A stretch of DNA of 64,000 nucleotides from Marinomonas rhizomae. GTDB taxonomy: Bacteria; Pseudomonadota; Gammaproteobacteria; Pseudomonadales; Marinomonadaceae. Each line of letters starts with the position of its first letter. The first letter of the stretch is position 1. The stretch covers positions 1 through 64,000 of the forward strand of contig NZ_QNSE01000007.1 of the NCBI RefSeq assembly GCF_003315485.1. Reading direction: 5' to 3'. The notes under the pieces were generated by a model. That model was not told where the DNA came from. It saw only the letters and a program-made list of their open reading frames with translations, and made no database searches. Below are positions 16,039 through 25,938 of this stretch, piece after piece. The translations under genes were made by a program, and so were the position numbers.

Positions 16039-16404
16039 AAAGAAGGGACACGCCTATAAAACAATGTTGATATACCAGTGTCGTCATCCTCAGAAACAGA
16101 CACAAAAAAATAAAATGCACTGCCGAAAAATAGAAAAACATGCATTTTAAAGTGTGCTAAATTCTACACTGTCAGGAACACGCTGTCTCGCCAGACCTCA
16201 CACTTCTTAGACCAACAAAACACTCCACATACTCATTTCTTTATTCGCGCATGTAATGATTTGCCATTCTTATTTCAACATTTTGGAATATTTTCAATAA
16301 TATTGAGTAAAAACAAAGCCTTGTTTGATATACAGTCAGTTATACCGCACACTAGAAAGCGTGTTACCTTTATCGTCATCATTTAGTGTTTTTAAGGATG
16401 CTCT
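16039..16404. other. Divergent control region between trpG and mgtE
   Basis: No gene seen. On the trp side there is an inverted repeat AAAATGCA/TGCATTTT around 16112-16148. I found no run of Trp codons on the minus strand, so classical attenuation is not supported. On the mgtE side a weak promoter (TTGAGT, 17 nt, TGATAT, about 16303-16331) is possible. No known magnesium riboswitch was recognised. Confidence 0.45.
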
Positions 16405-17736
16405 GTGCACAGCCAAGTCGCCGCTCTCATCGAAACTCTCATCCATAACGAGCACTCACCCGAGTCCGTTAACAAGGCCATTTCTGAGTTAACACCAGAT
16501 GATGTGGCACTGGCCCTTGAATCCATACCGCTAACCCAACGACGACAAGCTTGGGCCAATATCAAGCAAGCTAACCGCCTTGATATTTTGGTCGAGATGC
16601 GCGGTGAGTCACGTCAATTACTATTAAAAGAACTAGACGATTCAGAGATAGAAACCTTATTTACTGACGTTGATGCCGAAGACCTTCTAGAGATAACCGA
16701 TTCATTACCAGACCGCTTGGTCGACATCGCCCTTAAGCAGATGGATAACAAGCAACGTGAATATTATCAACAAGGTATTGTTTACGATGATGATGTTGTC
16801 GGTCGCTGGATTGATCATGAGCTATTAATCGCTTCTCAATCGATTCGCACTTCTGAAGCACTAAGGTTGCTCAAAAAAAGTACGCCAGATTACACAGATA
16901 TGGTGTATTTGGTAAACAGAACAGGCCGCTGGGTTGGTTGTGTCAAATTCGATAAACTATTTAAAGCGCAAGGCCATGAACCTATTTCCAACCTAATTGA
17001 CGAAGAGTGCTCTTTTATTCGCTCCGATACTGAGCTCACAAAAGCGGCCGAGCTACTAGAACGCTCTTCTTTATCCGCTCTCCCTGTTGTTGATGAAAAT
17101 CAAGTTTTATTAGGACGCTTTCACGCAGGACTAGCCATGGAAACATGGCGCTTAGAGCATGAAGCTCAGAAAATGTCGACAGCAGGTCTAAACGAGGAAT
17201 CTGATCTCTTTGCCCCAGTAAAGCGAAGCGCTGCTACACGTGGTATTTGGCTTGGCATTAATCTACTAACAGCTTTTTTAGCTTCTGCCTTCATCGGGTT
17301 ATTTGAAGCCACTCTACAGCAAGTCGTTGCGTTAGCTGTATTGATGCCGGTTGTCGCCTCCATGGGCGGCATTGCAGGTAGCCAAACTTTAACCCTGATT
17401 GTACGAGGCCTAGCACTTGGGCAAATAACTCGTAGCAACTTAAAATCTTTATTATCCAAAGAACTAAAGGTCGGTGGCCTAAACGGTATTTTGTGGGCCA
17501 TTGTCATTGGAGTTGTCACCTTATGGTGGTTCGAAAGCCCAATGCTTGGCATGGTAATAGGTCTAGCTATAATTATTAATATAATCATGGCTGCGCTATC
17601 TGGTGTGTTAATACCGGTTTTACTGGATAAATTACGCATTGATCCTGCGCTATCTGGATCAGTCATTTTAACTACAGTGACCGATATTGCAGGTTTTGTT
17701 GCCTTCTTGGGGTTAGGTACCTTGTTACTTATATAG
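16405..17736 (+). CDS. mgtE: Magnesium transporter MgtE
   Basis: Imports Mg2+ across the inner membrane. The 443-residue protein has the MgtE N-domain (about 1-125), two CBS domains (about 135-250) that sense Mg2+, and five membrane helices from about 272 to the end, including VLMPVVASMGGIAGSQTLTL, the family's pore region. The start is GTG with AAGGA 6 nt upstream. The mscS-type gene follows 60 bp later. Confidence 0.95.
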   Translation: MHSQVAALIETLIHNEHSPESVNKAISELTPDDVALALESIPLTQRRQAWANIKQANRLDILVEMRGESRQLLLKELDDSEIETLFTDVDAEDLLEITDSLPDRLVDIALKQMDNKQREYYQQGIVYDDDVVGRWIDHELLIASQSIRTSEALRLLKKSTPDYTDMVYLVNRTGRWVGCVKFDKLFKAQGHEPISNLIDEECSFIRSDTELTKAAELLERSSLSALPVVDENQVLLGRFHAGLAMETWRLEHEAQKMSTAGLNEESDLFAPVKRSAATRGIWLGINLLTAFLASAFIGLFEATLQQVVALAVLMPVVASMGGIAGSQTLTLIVRGLALGQITRSNLKSLLSKELKVGGLNGILWAIVIGVVTLWWFESPMLGMVIGLAIIINIIMAALSGVLIPVLLDKLRIDPALSGSVILTTVTDIAGFVAFLGLGTLLLI

Positions 17737-17796
17737 TCGGATTTAATTTAAAATCCGAGCCATTCACGAACCAGAAAAAGGTATAGAGAAAGCATA

Positions 17797-18954
17797 ATGA
17801 ACTGGGAAACGATGCAAGTATATTTGGGCTTAGGTGATACTAAAATGCACTGGGTTGTGCGTGTTTTTTTAGTGGTCCTTGGCACCCTCATAGTTAACTT
17901 TATTGCTACACGCATTTTAATGCGTGTAGACCAACAACTTGAAAAAACTAAAACGCCTTGGGACAACGTACTCATTCATGCCGCCCAAAAACCCATTGGT
18001 GTGTTTATTTGGTTGGCGGGTCTAAGTATTGCGGCTGAAATATCAGGCTCAGAAATAGACCCTGACCTTTTATCTCTCATCAAAGCCGTTCGTGAAGTGG
18101 GTGTAATTGTTATTCTTACTTGGTTTGTTTTACGCTGCATTTCTGAGAGCGAAAAAACCCTAACTAGCTCCAGCAAAGTTTCCACCAAAGTAGATTACAC
18201 AACAGCCAGCGCCATCAGTAAATTATTACGCGCATCCGTTATCATCACTTCAGTCTTGGTCGTTTTACAAACATTAGGTTATAGCATTTCCGGCGTGCTA
18301 GCTTTTGGTGGGATTGGCGGTATTGCCGTCGGTTTTGCGGCTAAAGACTTACTAGCCAATTTTTTTGGCGGATTGATGGTTTATTTGGATCGACCATTTG
18401 CTATTGGCGACTGGATTCGTTCTCCAGACCAGAATATTGAAGGAACAGTTGAACATATTGGCTGGCGTCAAACACGTATTCGCACTTTTGAGAAACGGCC
18501 TCTGTATGTTCCTAACTCCACCTTTTCATTGATTTCGGTTGAGAACCCATCACGCATGAGCCATCGCCGTATCAATGAGACCATTGGTGTGCGCTATCGC
18601 GATTTCAGTCTTTTGCCAACTATTTTAGCAGACATAAAAGACATGGTGGCAAACCATGAAGACCTTGATACAAACGAGACTTATATGGTGAACTTCAACC
18701 AGTTCGGGCCATCATCTCTAGACTTCTTCATTTATGTTTATACTAAAACAGTGGACTGGAGAACCTACCACAACGTCAAACAAGACGTACTATTTAAAGC
18801 GATGCAGATTATTGAATCACATGATGCAGAAGTTGCCTTTCCAACTCACACAGTTCACATGGCAAATGATAGCCAAATGACACTATTGTCGGAACAAGCA
18901 AACCCATCAGAGCAGCCAACAAAAGAACCATCCGAGAGAATAAAGCTGAAGTAG
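17797..18954 (+). CDS. MscS-family mechanosensitive channel
   Basis: Inner-membrane channel that opens under membrane tension. The 385-residue protein has membrane helices near 22-42, 67-87, 93-113 and 139-165, then the TM3/beta-domain signature AVGFAAKDLLANFFGG (about 181) and the soluble C-domain with RIRTFEKRPLYVPNS. A charged tail of about 30 residues (SEQPTKEPSERIKLK at the end) is beyond the core. It is longer than E. coli MscS (286 aa) and closer to YnaI-size members. Confidence 0.92.
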   Translation: MNWETMQVYLGLGDTKMHWVVRVFLVVLGTLIVNFIATRILMRVDQQLEKTKTPWDNVLIHAAQKPIGVFIWLAGLSIAAEISGSEIDPDLLSLIKAVREVGVIVILTWFVLRCISESEKTLTSSSKVSTKVDYTTASAISKLLRASVIITSVLVVLQTLGYSISGVLAFGGIGGIAVGFAAKDLLANFFGGLMVYLDRPFAIGDWIRSPDQNIEGTVEHIGWRQTRIRTFEKRPLYVPNSTFSLISVENPSRMSHRRINETIGVRYRDFSLLPTILADIKDMVANHEDLDTNETYMVNFNQFGPSSLDFFIYVYTKTVDWRTYHNVKQDVLFKAMQIIESHDAEVAFPTHTVHMANDSQMTLLSEQANPSEQPTKEPSERIKLK

Positions 18955-18986
18955 TCCATCGCTTCAGACACTAAAATGCAAGTACT

Positions 18987-19020
18987 AAAAAGGCCAAACT
19001 AGAAATAGTCTGGCCTTTTT
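18987..19020. terminator. Bidirectional terminator between mscS and gph
   Basis: AAAAAGGCCA pairs with TGGCCTTTTT, continuing with ACTA/TAGT around a GAAA loop (one mismatch). It separates the convergent genes and can work on both strands. Confidence 0.88.
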
Positions 19021-19044
19021 TATATCACTCAAACGCTTAACAAA

Positions 19045-19725
19045 TCAGACAAGCAACTCAGCTAAATCATCAATGACCGCATCAGCACCTAGCCCAGCAA
19101 GGTCAACACCTTGATTATAACCATAAGTTACCAAAGCACATTTGAAACCAGCATTGTTTGCCGCTTTAAAATCAGTAATCGAGTCACCAATCATTAGGCA
19201 ATTTTCAGGCAAAGCTTCGATAGACTCGCTACAATGTAATAAAGGCATAGCAGAGGGTTTTTTCTCTTCTAATGTATCGCCACCCAACAACCAACCAAAT
19301 TGCTCGGTCAACTCAAAGTGATCTAGCATGGGTTTCACAAACACACTTGGCTTATTGGTAATCAAAGCAACAGGAACGCCGTTATGTTTAAAAGCTTTTA
19401 GCAAGGCTTTCACATTAGGATAAAGCGTAGTACCGTCGATCAAATGCGCCTGATAGTGAATCAGAAAAATACGATACGCTTCTTCATGTTTAGCAGAATC
19501 AATATTTGCCCACTCTAGGGCTTGATCAATTAACTTAGCTGAGCCAAAGCCAACCCAGCCACGAACAAGCTCCTCACCCGCAGCTGGAGCACCAAATTCA
19601 ACTAAGAAAGCATCCACGGCATCAGCGATATCAGGCACGCTGTCTACCAAGGTTCCATCAAGATCTAGGCAAACGAGCTCCGGCCAACCGTCAAACCACT
19701 TTGAAAAATAACTAGGTGTTTTCAT
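19045..19725 (-). CDS. gph: Phosphoglycolate phosphatase (HAD family)
   Basis: Hydrolyses 2-phosphoglycolate, a by-product of DNA repair. The 226-residue HAD hydrolase has motif I CLDLDGTLVDS (nucleophile Asp, about 20), VALITNKPS (motif II) and CLMIGDSITDFKAA (motif IV). Its ATG overlaps the stop of rpe by one base, so the two are translated together, as in many gammaproteobacteria. Confidence 0.93.
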   Translation of the reverse strand: MKTPSYFSKWFDGWPELVCLDLDGTLVDSVPDIADAVDAFLVEFGAPAAGEELVRGWVGFGSAKLIDQALEWANIDSAKHEEAYRIFLIHYQAHLIDGTTLYPNVKALLKAFKHNGVPVALITNKPSVFVKPMLDHFELTEQFGWLLGGDTLEEKKPSAMPLLHCSESIEALPENCLMIGDSITDFKAANNAGFKCALVTYGYNQGVDLAGLGADAVIDDLAELLV

Positions 19726-20396
19726 TAACGTGTACTCGCCAATTCTTTACGCATCGCATCAATGACTGATTTGTAATCATCTTTACCAAAGATAGCGGAG
19801 CCTGCCACAAATGTATCTGCGCCCGCTCGCGCTATTTCTGCAATATTCTTCTCACTAACACCGCCATCGACTTCAAGACGAATGTCGTAACCGCTAGCAT
19901 CAATCAATGCACGAGCTTCGCGTAATTTATCTAAAGTACCAGGAATAAAAGATTGCCCACCAAAACCGGGGTTAACCGACATCAGCAAAACCATATCAAC
20001 CTTGTCCATCACATACTTTAAATACTCAAGAGGGGTAGCTGGATTAAATACCAAGCCAGCCTTACAACCACCATCTCGGATCATTTGCAAAGAGCGATCA
20101 ATGTGCTCACTGGCTTCTGGGTGAAAAGTGATTATTGACGCGCCTGCTTCAATAAAATCACCTATCATGCGATCTACTGGCTTCACCATTAGATGCACAT
20201 CAATGTCAGCCGTCACGCCGTGTTTACGCAAGGCTTTACAGACCATAGGTCCAATCGTTAAATTAGGAACATAATGATTATCCATCACATCAAAGTGTAT
20301 GATGTCCGCTCCAGCTTCCAAGACATTGTCGACCTCTTCACCTAATCGAGCAAAATCGGCAGAAAGGATTGAAGGGGCAATGATAAAATCATTCAT
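19725..20396 (-). CDS. rpe: Ribulose-phosphate 3-epimerase
   Basis: Interconverts ribulose 5-phosphate and xylulose 5-phosphate in the pentose phosphate pathway. The TIM barrel shows [10 protein letters not shown] (start), [13 protein letters not shown] (metal site), [22 protein letters not shown] and LEVDGGV. I use the ATG at 20396, with GGAG 6 nt upstream; the open frame extends to 20486 but that part does not fit the family. Product is 223 residues. Operon with gph. Confidence 0.96.
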   Translation of the reverse strand: MNDFIIAPSILSADFARLGEEVDNVLEAGADIIHFDVMDNHYVPNLTIGPMVCKALRKHGVTADIDVHLMVKPVDRMIGDFIEAGASIITFHPEASEHIDRSLQMIRDGGCKAGLVFNPATPLEYLKYVMDKVDMVLLMSVNPGFGGQSFIPGTLDKLREARALIDASGYDIRLEVDGGVSEKNIAEIARAGADTFVAGSAIFGKDDYKSVIDAMRKELASTR

Positions 20397-20485
20397 ATCT
20401 GACTCCAGCAGTGACACAATAAAGGTCTCATAATGAAAATTTAGGCCATATTTTAACAAGGCCTTTAAAAGAAGTATTGAAAACA

Positions 20486-21475
20486 ATGAATAAATTTACT
20501 GCTGTGCGCCACATCATTACCGTTCTTCTTACCCTGAGCATAAACACCGCTCTTTTCGCGGAAGAATCACAAGCCACGCCAAGCAACAGCCCAACCTCGC
20601 CTTCGCAAACAGCACCAGCAGAAAATACGAAAGAATATATTACCCCCAAACCACAGAGCTCTCGGATTGAGGCTCTCAAAACCTCGTTAGCAATAAGGCG
20701 TTTAGAGCATCAAATTAAAACTTTGGAAGCAAACGGAGAACCTTTCCTGACTCTTTATAGAGCCGCTCTCACCAGTTCAACTCAAGGTTGTGTCATCATG
20801 CTGCATTCAGACAACGAGCACCCGGACTGGCCAGATGCCATAGCTCCCTTACGTAATGCCATGCCTGAACACAGTTGGTGTACCTTCGCCATTGAAGTAC
20901 CCGATATTATTAAGCGTGCCGAACCGGTTAAAACAACCACACCAACAGCTGACAATACTCAACAACCCGCAGCAGAACTACCTAACCAAGCGCTGGTTTT
21001 CGCTCGAATACAGGCCACTATCGATGACGCCCAAGCACAAGATGTCAGCCAATTTGCTTTTCTTGGTTACGGTACAGGCGCCAGTTACGCTCTTGGTTTC
21101 TTAGCGGCTAACCCAAGTGCAGGTAAGGCATTAGCCCTTATTGATATAGAATCACCACCAAACCTATCCGACTACGAAGTCGCACAAAAAATTCGCCAAG
21201 TCTCTCTGCCCATACTAGATTATTATGTTAACAAAACAGGCAACAATCAGTTTGCTATATGGCGCAAACAAGCAGCTAACCAAAGAACGGACAAAAACAC
21301 TGATTTTATACAGGTAGACGCCTTGCCAGATAGGGTCAATGGCAGGAACAGCAAACCATTACTAATTCAGCGAGTACGTGGTTTTTTGAAACAGTACACC
21401 CGCCAAATCAACCAACGAAAAGCATTACCAAGCGCAAAAAAAGGGCTTTTCTATGAAAGCCCGATAGACAATTAA
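20486..21475 (+). CDS. DUF3530 family exported protein
   Basis: A 329-residue protein with a signal peptide (about 1-26, cleavage after LFA), a Pro/Ser/Thr-rich linker (about 27-55), and an alpha/beta-hydrolase-like body: [16 protein letters not shown] (about 98) and [17 protein letters not shown] (about 190), where the usual serine nucleophile elbow has Thr-Gly. These features match the DUF3530 family, of unknown function. The ATG at 20486 is preferred over an upstream TTG at 20477. It is divergent from rpe. Confidence 0.8.
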   Translation: MNKFTAVRHIITVLLTLSINTALFAEESQATPSNSPTSPSQTAPAENTKEYITPKPQSSRIEALKTSLAIRRLEHQIKTLEANGEPFLTLYRAALTSSTQGCVIMLHSDNEHPDWPDAIAPLRNAMPEHSWCTFAIEVPDIIKRAEPVKTTTPTADNTQQPAAELPNQALVFARIQATIDDAQAQDVSQFAFLGYGTGASYALGFLAANPSAGKALALIDIESPPNLSDYEVAQKIRQVSLPILDYYVNKTGNNQFAIWRKQAANQRTDKNTDFIQVDALPDRVNGRNSKPLLIQRVRGFLKQYTRQINQRKALPSAKKGLFYESPIDN

Positions 21476-21491
21476 CGATTTAAATATATAG

Positions 21492-22295
21492 TTACTTACG
21501 AGCGTTTTTAACCATTTCGTAAGCAGACTGAATCTCTTGCGTACGCTCTTTAGCTAATTCGATCATCTCATTAGGTAAGCCTTGTGAACTCAATTTATCT
21601 GGGTGATTTTTACTCATCAAACGTCGGTAAGCTTTTTTAATTTCAGCATCACTCATCTCTGGCGTTACGCCCAAGGCTTCATATGCCGCCTTCAATAAAT
21701 CTTTTGATCCCATATTAGCCGAAGAGTAATCAGAAGAAGACTGATAACCCTGTCTGAAGTGTGCTTGCTGCTTAACTTGGATATGCAAGGCCTCAAACTC
21801 AGCCACAGACACGTCAAGGTAGGCACAGACCTGAGACACAAATGATTTTTCTTCGACGCTAAAATGGCCATCGGCATAAGCAGATACCAGCAAAACTTCT
21901 AATAAAGTACGTGTCAAATCCCCAGGTCCTACCACCTGTTTAAAAGTGCCAAGAACGGAAGCAAGGTCAAAATTGTCAGATTTGCCTTCATTGAATAATT
22001 GCTTAGCTTGTTCTTGGGCCGCAGGAGATAATCGTAGGCGCTGCATGACAGATTGTGCCAATTGGATCTCAGCTTCGGATACTTGACCATCTGATTTAGC
22101 CAAACGCCCCATTAAAAGAAATAATGTACGAAAAAATGTTTCTTGTTGAAGGCGCATATCTGCACGGCCACGAACACCACTAAAAGCACCGCCAGTTTGC
22201 GCTCTATCAACGACTCCACCTACAATAAAGCCTAATAAAGCACCTAAAAAACCAGCTAAGATATAACCCAAAATTGCGCAAACAATTTTCCACAT
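21492..22295 (-). CDS. djlA: Co-chaperone DjlA (membrane-anchored J-domain protein)
   Basis: Stimulates DnaK from the inner membrane. The 267-residue protein has one N-terminal glycine-rich membrane helix (about 5-27), a TerB-like helical domain (about 55-170) and a C-terminal J domain (about 202-267) with the essential HPD in SKNHPDKLS. Length and order match E. coli DjlA (271 aa). It is divergent from lptD, its usual neighbour. Confidence 0.95.
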   Translation of the reverse strand: MWKIVCAILGYILAGFLGALLGFIVGGVVDRAQTGGAFSGVRGRADMRLQQETFFRTLFLLMGRLAKSDGQVSEAEIQLAQSVMQRLRLSPAAQEQAKQLFNEGKSDNFDLASVLGTFKQVVGPGDLTRTLLEVLLVSAYADGHFSVEEKSFVSQVCAYLDVSVAEFEALHIQVKQQAHFRQGYQSSSDYSSANMGSKDLLKAAYEALGVTPEMSDAEIKKAYRRLMSKNHPDKLSSQGLPNEMIELAKERTQEIQSAYEMVKNARK

Positions 22296-22423
22296 AAAGA
22301 TATTTCTCCAGAATCGGTAGCCCCTATGGGCCTGCTTAGATTATCATTTGTCTTATTACGTGGATCCGCTTATGGGCAGCATCCGATTTCGGACAATAAT
22401 TATTGGCGACAAGTATACCCTGC

Positions 22424-24676
22424 ATGGTTAAGCATTTACGCACCTACGCTTTATTTTTTCAAAGTCTTTTCATATTGCCTCTTGCACAAGCGCAAGAAAG
22501 CCAATGGGATTGGGCTCCAAGAGAATCCCTAACGACTGAGCAGCAAGCGCAGCTAAATCAGTATTGTCAGGGTTCCTACATTAACGCCTGGCAAGCGACA
22601 AACATCAAAGGAACAAATCTCACAGCCGACCTTATCGTTCGAGACAAAGACGGTGTGATTTATCTTCAAGGCGCTGCAGAGATCATACAGCCACAATCTA
22701 CTTTGTCTGCAAATAAAATAGAAGGCATACCGGATCAATATTATCGCGCCAGCGGCAATGTAACCTTACGCAGCGACAACCAACTTATTCGCAGCTCAAG
22801 TAGTTATATTGGAAACAATGATAGTGAGCCAACAAAATTTAATGACGCAAAATTCCTTAGCTACGACAGTGGCGCACGTGTAGAAGCAAAATCGCTATCT
22901 CGTAGTCAAGATGGCGTAGTGTTTATTGAAGAAGGCTTCTTTACTACCTGTGAGCCCAATCAAGAAAGCTGGAAGCTCTACGGCAGTTCTATTGAACTTG
23001 ATACTAAAAGCGGTTTCGGCACCGCTAAACATGTACAAATTCGCGTTGGTGAATTGCCTATTTTTTACTTTCCTTGGCTGCGTTTTCCAATAGATGATAC
23101 TCGACAAACAGGCTTTTTATTCCCTAGCTTCGGTTATTCAAGCTCTGACGGCCTCAGTTTTTCAACCCCTTTTTACTGGAATATCGCTCCCAACTACGAC
23201 GCAACCATTACGCCGCAGTTTATTCAAGAAAAAGGCGAAGGAATCGACATAGAATTTCGCCATTTAAGCCCTTATGGTCAGACGGTTTATGAGCAATCTA
23301 CTTTCTCTGACAAGGACGAGGGGCAACAGACACTAATAAAACTGACATCCGCACAAAAGTTCAACCAATACTTAAACGCAGGCTTGGTTATCGAAGCCAA
23401 TCCAACTGAGGATAGATACCCTGAGGCAAACAGCACTTCAATTGGCGAAAAAGACGATTACGAACGCAGCGCTTACTTTGCATTCAATAATGGTAATTTC
23501 CTCAATAAAGTGACTTATTTAACGTATCAAACACCAGATGATTCAAATGACAAACCATTTGAGTGGTTACCACGCATCGATAGCTCTTATCGTTTAGCCA
23601 ATTCTTTTTTAGATATACAAATAGACGCTCAATATACCGACTTCTACGATCCTGAAGAAGACGATTTTGATGGTCAGCGCACAGCGCTTAATGAAGATAT
23701 TAAACTCGATTTTAGTGGTGCTTGGTGGCGTCTAACCCCAGGGGTGTTAACTCAGTACAGAGATTATAATCTTCACAGCTATACTTCTAACACAGACAGC
23801 AATGCATCTGTGGGTCATATTACGAGTTACATAGATTCATCACTACTCTTTGAACGCAGTTTTTCAAATGATCAGGCAAGGTGGCGTCAAACCCTTGAAC
23901 CTCGTTTAAGCTACTTGAATTCGCCATTTGAATCACAAGATCAAATTCCAGACTTTGATGCTAGCGAACCAACGATGACCTATTCCCAAGCATTTAGCCA
24001 TACACGCTTTAATGGCAATGACCGCATTGGCGACACTGAACAAGTGACGCTTGGTTTGGAAAGTCGTCTATATGATGAAAATAATAATGAAAAGTGGGCA
24101 TTCAAAGCCGGTCAGATCTTCTATTTAGAAGACCGTTATGTTGGTATTGACGGAGACAGTGATAAAGACACAGCTGTTGATGATTCGAAACGCAGTGACC
24201 TGCTAACATCAGCAAGCTATAACGGCGGCCGCTACAGTCTAACGGGTAATTTGAATTACAATCTCGACGATGGTGAAGTCAACCTAGCGCAACTCATTGC
24301 CTCGATGGAACCTGTTGACGATATTAAAATCAACCTAAGTTATTTGTACTCAATTAACAATACAGACTCAGATGATGACGCCAAACAAGCAAGCATAGGA
24401 TCTATTTTTCCAATCAACCAGAATTGGTCCATGTTTACACAATACACTTATGACTTCTTAGAAGATGAGGCAACTAAACAGATCGCAGGCCTAGGCTATG
24501 AAAACTGCTGTATCAAGGTATCAATGAGCTATCAAGACTGGCTAAACGATGACGATGAGTTTGATCGTGGCGTCTTTTTACAATTTACATTACGTGGTCT
24601 AAGTAATGCAGGCAACGCTAATAGCGAGTCAAGCATTGCCGATACCTACTGGAACCAAGGAAAAGTTGGATATTAA
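22424..24676 (+). CDS. lptD: LPS-assembly protein LptD
   Basis: Outer-membrane barrel that inserts lipopolysaccharide into the outer leaflet with LptE. After a signal peptide (about 1-24, ends AQA) comes the periplasmic OstA-like domain and the barrel domain. Cysteines for the known disulfide pattern are present: one near residue 48 (NQYCQG), one in FTTCEPNQ, and the pair in YENCCIKV. The ATG at 22424 gives a proper signal peptide; a TTG at 22403 would lengthen it. First gene of the lptD-surA-pdxA-rsmA-apaGH chain, 2 bp before surA. Confidence 0.95.
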   Translation: MVKHLRTYALFFQSLFILPLAQAQESQWDWAPRESLTTEQQAQLNQYCQGSYINAWQATNIKGTNLTADLIVRDKDGVIYLQGAAEIIQPQSTLSANKIEGIPDQYYRASGNVTLRSDNQLIRSSSSYIGNNDSEPTKFNDAKFLSYDSGARVEAKSLSRSQDGVVFIEEGFFTTCEPNQESWKLYGSSIELDTKSGFGTAKHVQIRVGELPIFYFPWLRFPIDDTRQTGFLFPSFGYSSSDGLSFSTPFYWNIAPNYDATITPQFIQEKGEGIDIEFRHLSPYGQTVYEQSTFSDKDEGQQTLIKLTSAQKFNQYLNAGLVIEANPTEDRYPEANSTSIGEKDDYERSAYFAFNNGNFLNKVTYLTYQTPDDSNDKPFEWLPRIDSSYRLANSFLDIQIDAQYTDFYDPEEDDFDGQRTALNEDIKLDFSGAWWRLTPGVLTQYRDYNLHSYTSNTDSNASVGHITSYIDSSLLFERSFSNDQARWRQTLEPRLSYLNSPFESQDQIPDFDASEPTMTYSQAFSHTRFNGNDRIGDTEQVTLGLESRLYDENNNEKWAFKAGQIFYLEDRYVGIDGDSDKDTAVDDSKRSDLLTSASYNGGRYSLTGNLNYNLDDGEVNLAQLIASMEPVDDIKINLSYLYSINNTDSDDDAKQASIGSIFPINQNWSMFTQYTYDFLEDEATKQIAGLGYENCCIKVSMSYQDWLNDDDEFDRGVFLQFTLRGLSNAGNANSESSIADTYWNQGKVGY

Positions 24677-24678
24677 TC

Positions 24679-25929
24679 ATGAAATTGCTTTCTTTTTTCA
24701 CTCTCATCCTATTTGCATTAACTCCCTTGCAAACACTGCATGCAGAACCTACAAAAATTGATGGTATAGCAGCCATTGTTGACTCAAAACCTATTTTAGA
24801 AAGCGATATCATTAGCCGCTTTCAGATTGTCAAAGATCGGGTTCCTGGTGGTGTTATGACGGATAATATTCACCGTCAAATTTTGAATCAAATGATAGAC
24901 GAGGCGTTGCAGGCCAATTATGCTCGCAAAGTTGGTATGCGAGCGTCTAGCACAGAAGTGGATAATGCCATCCTAGGTGTTGCGAAAAACATGAACTTAG
25001 ACCTACAAGGCTTAAAAAATGTTCTCGCAAATAAAGGCATTAATTACACACGCTATCGAGAGCAGATCGAGCAAGAAATTCTTATCAACAATATAAAGCG
25101 GGAAATGGTTAGAAAACGTATCGTGATTTCAGATCAAGAAATTAACGATTACCTAAGCTCAGACACCAGCATCACGAAGGAAAAAGAGCAGGTACACCTA
25201 CGTCACCTTCTTATTCGTGCAAGCAACCCTGAAGAAGCTGCTGCAAAAATTGAGAGCATTACTAAAAACATAAACTCAGAGAATGACTTTGTTCAACAAG
25301 CGATCGAAAATTCAGATGGTCAATTTGCCATTGAAGGGGGCGATTTGGGTTGGCGCCCGCTCAATCAATTACCGCCGCTATTTGTACGAGCAATAGAAAC
25401 AGAAAAAGGCCCACTTATTGGCCCTTTACAAAGTAATGCTGGCTTTCACCTATTATGGGTAATTGAAAAACGCTCTCCAGATGTCACCTTACAACAACAA
25501 ACTAAGGCACGTCATATCCTAGTTAGGGCAAATGAAATACGCGATATGGACGAAACAAAAGCCCTTGCAGACGACCTTTATAAAAAATTGAAAAATGGCG
25601 CTGACTTCACTCAATTAGCAAAAGAATACAGCGAAGATCAAGGTTCAACACTACAAGGTGGTGATTTAGGCTGGGTTGCACCAGGCACAATGGTTCCTGA
25701 ATTTGAAGAGATGATGAAAAAAACCAGCATCGGCGGCATTAGCAAACCATTCCGTACACAGTTCGGCTGGCATATTTTAGAAGTGGAAGGTCGCCGTGAA
25801 GCGGACATAAGCGACAAAGTGAAACGCAGCAATGCAGAGCGCGCTTTGATGGCTCAAAAACAAGATATCGTGCTTGGCAATTGGCTTGATGAATTACGAG
25901 CTGATGCCTTTATTGACATTAAAAAGTAA
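24679..25929 (+). CDS. surA: Periplasmic chaperone / peptidyl-prolyl isomerase SurA
   Basis: Carries outer-membrane proteins such as LptD through the periplasm. The 416-residue protein has a signal peptide (about 1-22), the SurA N-domain (about 28-140) and two parvulin domains (about 170-275 and 280-385) with RHLLIRA / RHILVRA and GGDLGW motifs in each. Length is close to E. coli SurA (428). It is coupled to lptD upstream and to pdxA 9 bp downstream. Confidence 0.96.
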   Translation: MKLLSFFTLILFALTPLQTLHAEPTKIDGIAAIVDSKPILESDIISRFQIVKDRVPGGVMTDNIHRQILNQMIDEALQANYARKVGMRASSTEVDNAILGVAKNMNLDLQGLKNVLANKGINYTRYREQIEQEILINNIKREMVRKRIVISDQEINDYLSSDTSITKEKEQVHLRHLLIRASNPEEAAAKIESITKNINSENDFVQQAIENSDGQFAIEGGDLGWRPLNQLPPLFVRAIETEKGPLIGPLQSNAGFHLLWVIEKRSPDVTLQQQTKARHILVRANEIRDMDETKALADDLYKKLKNGADFTQLAKEYSEDQGSTLQGGDLGWVAPGTMVPEFEEMMKKTSIGGISKPFRTQFGWHILEVEGRREADISDKVKRSNAERALMAQKQDIVLGNWLDELRADAFIDIKK

Positions 25930-25938
25930 GAGAGAAAA

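Noticed and set aside
16039-16404. trp attenuator leader peptide
   Set aside because: No consecutive Trp codons upstream of trpG on the minus strand.
24617-24644. Sigma-28-like TAAT-N15-GCCGATAC near the 3' end of lptD
   Set aside because: The -35 is off consensus, it lies in coding sequence, and surA follows as part of the lptD operon; most likely chance.
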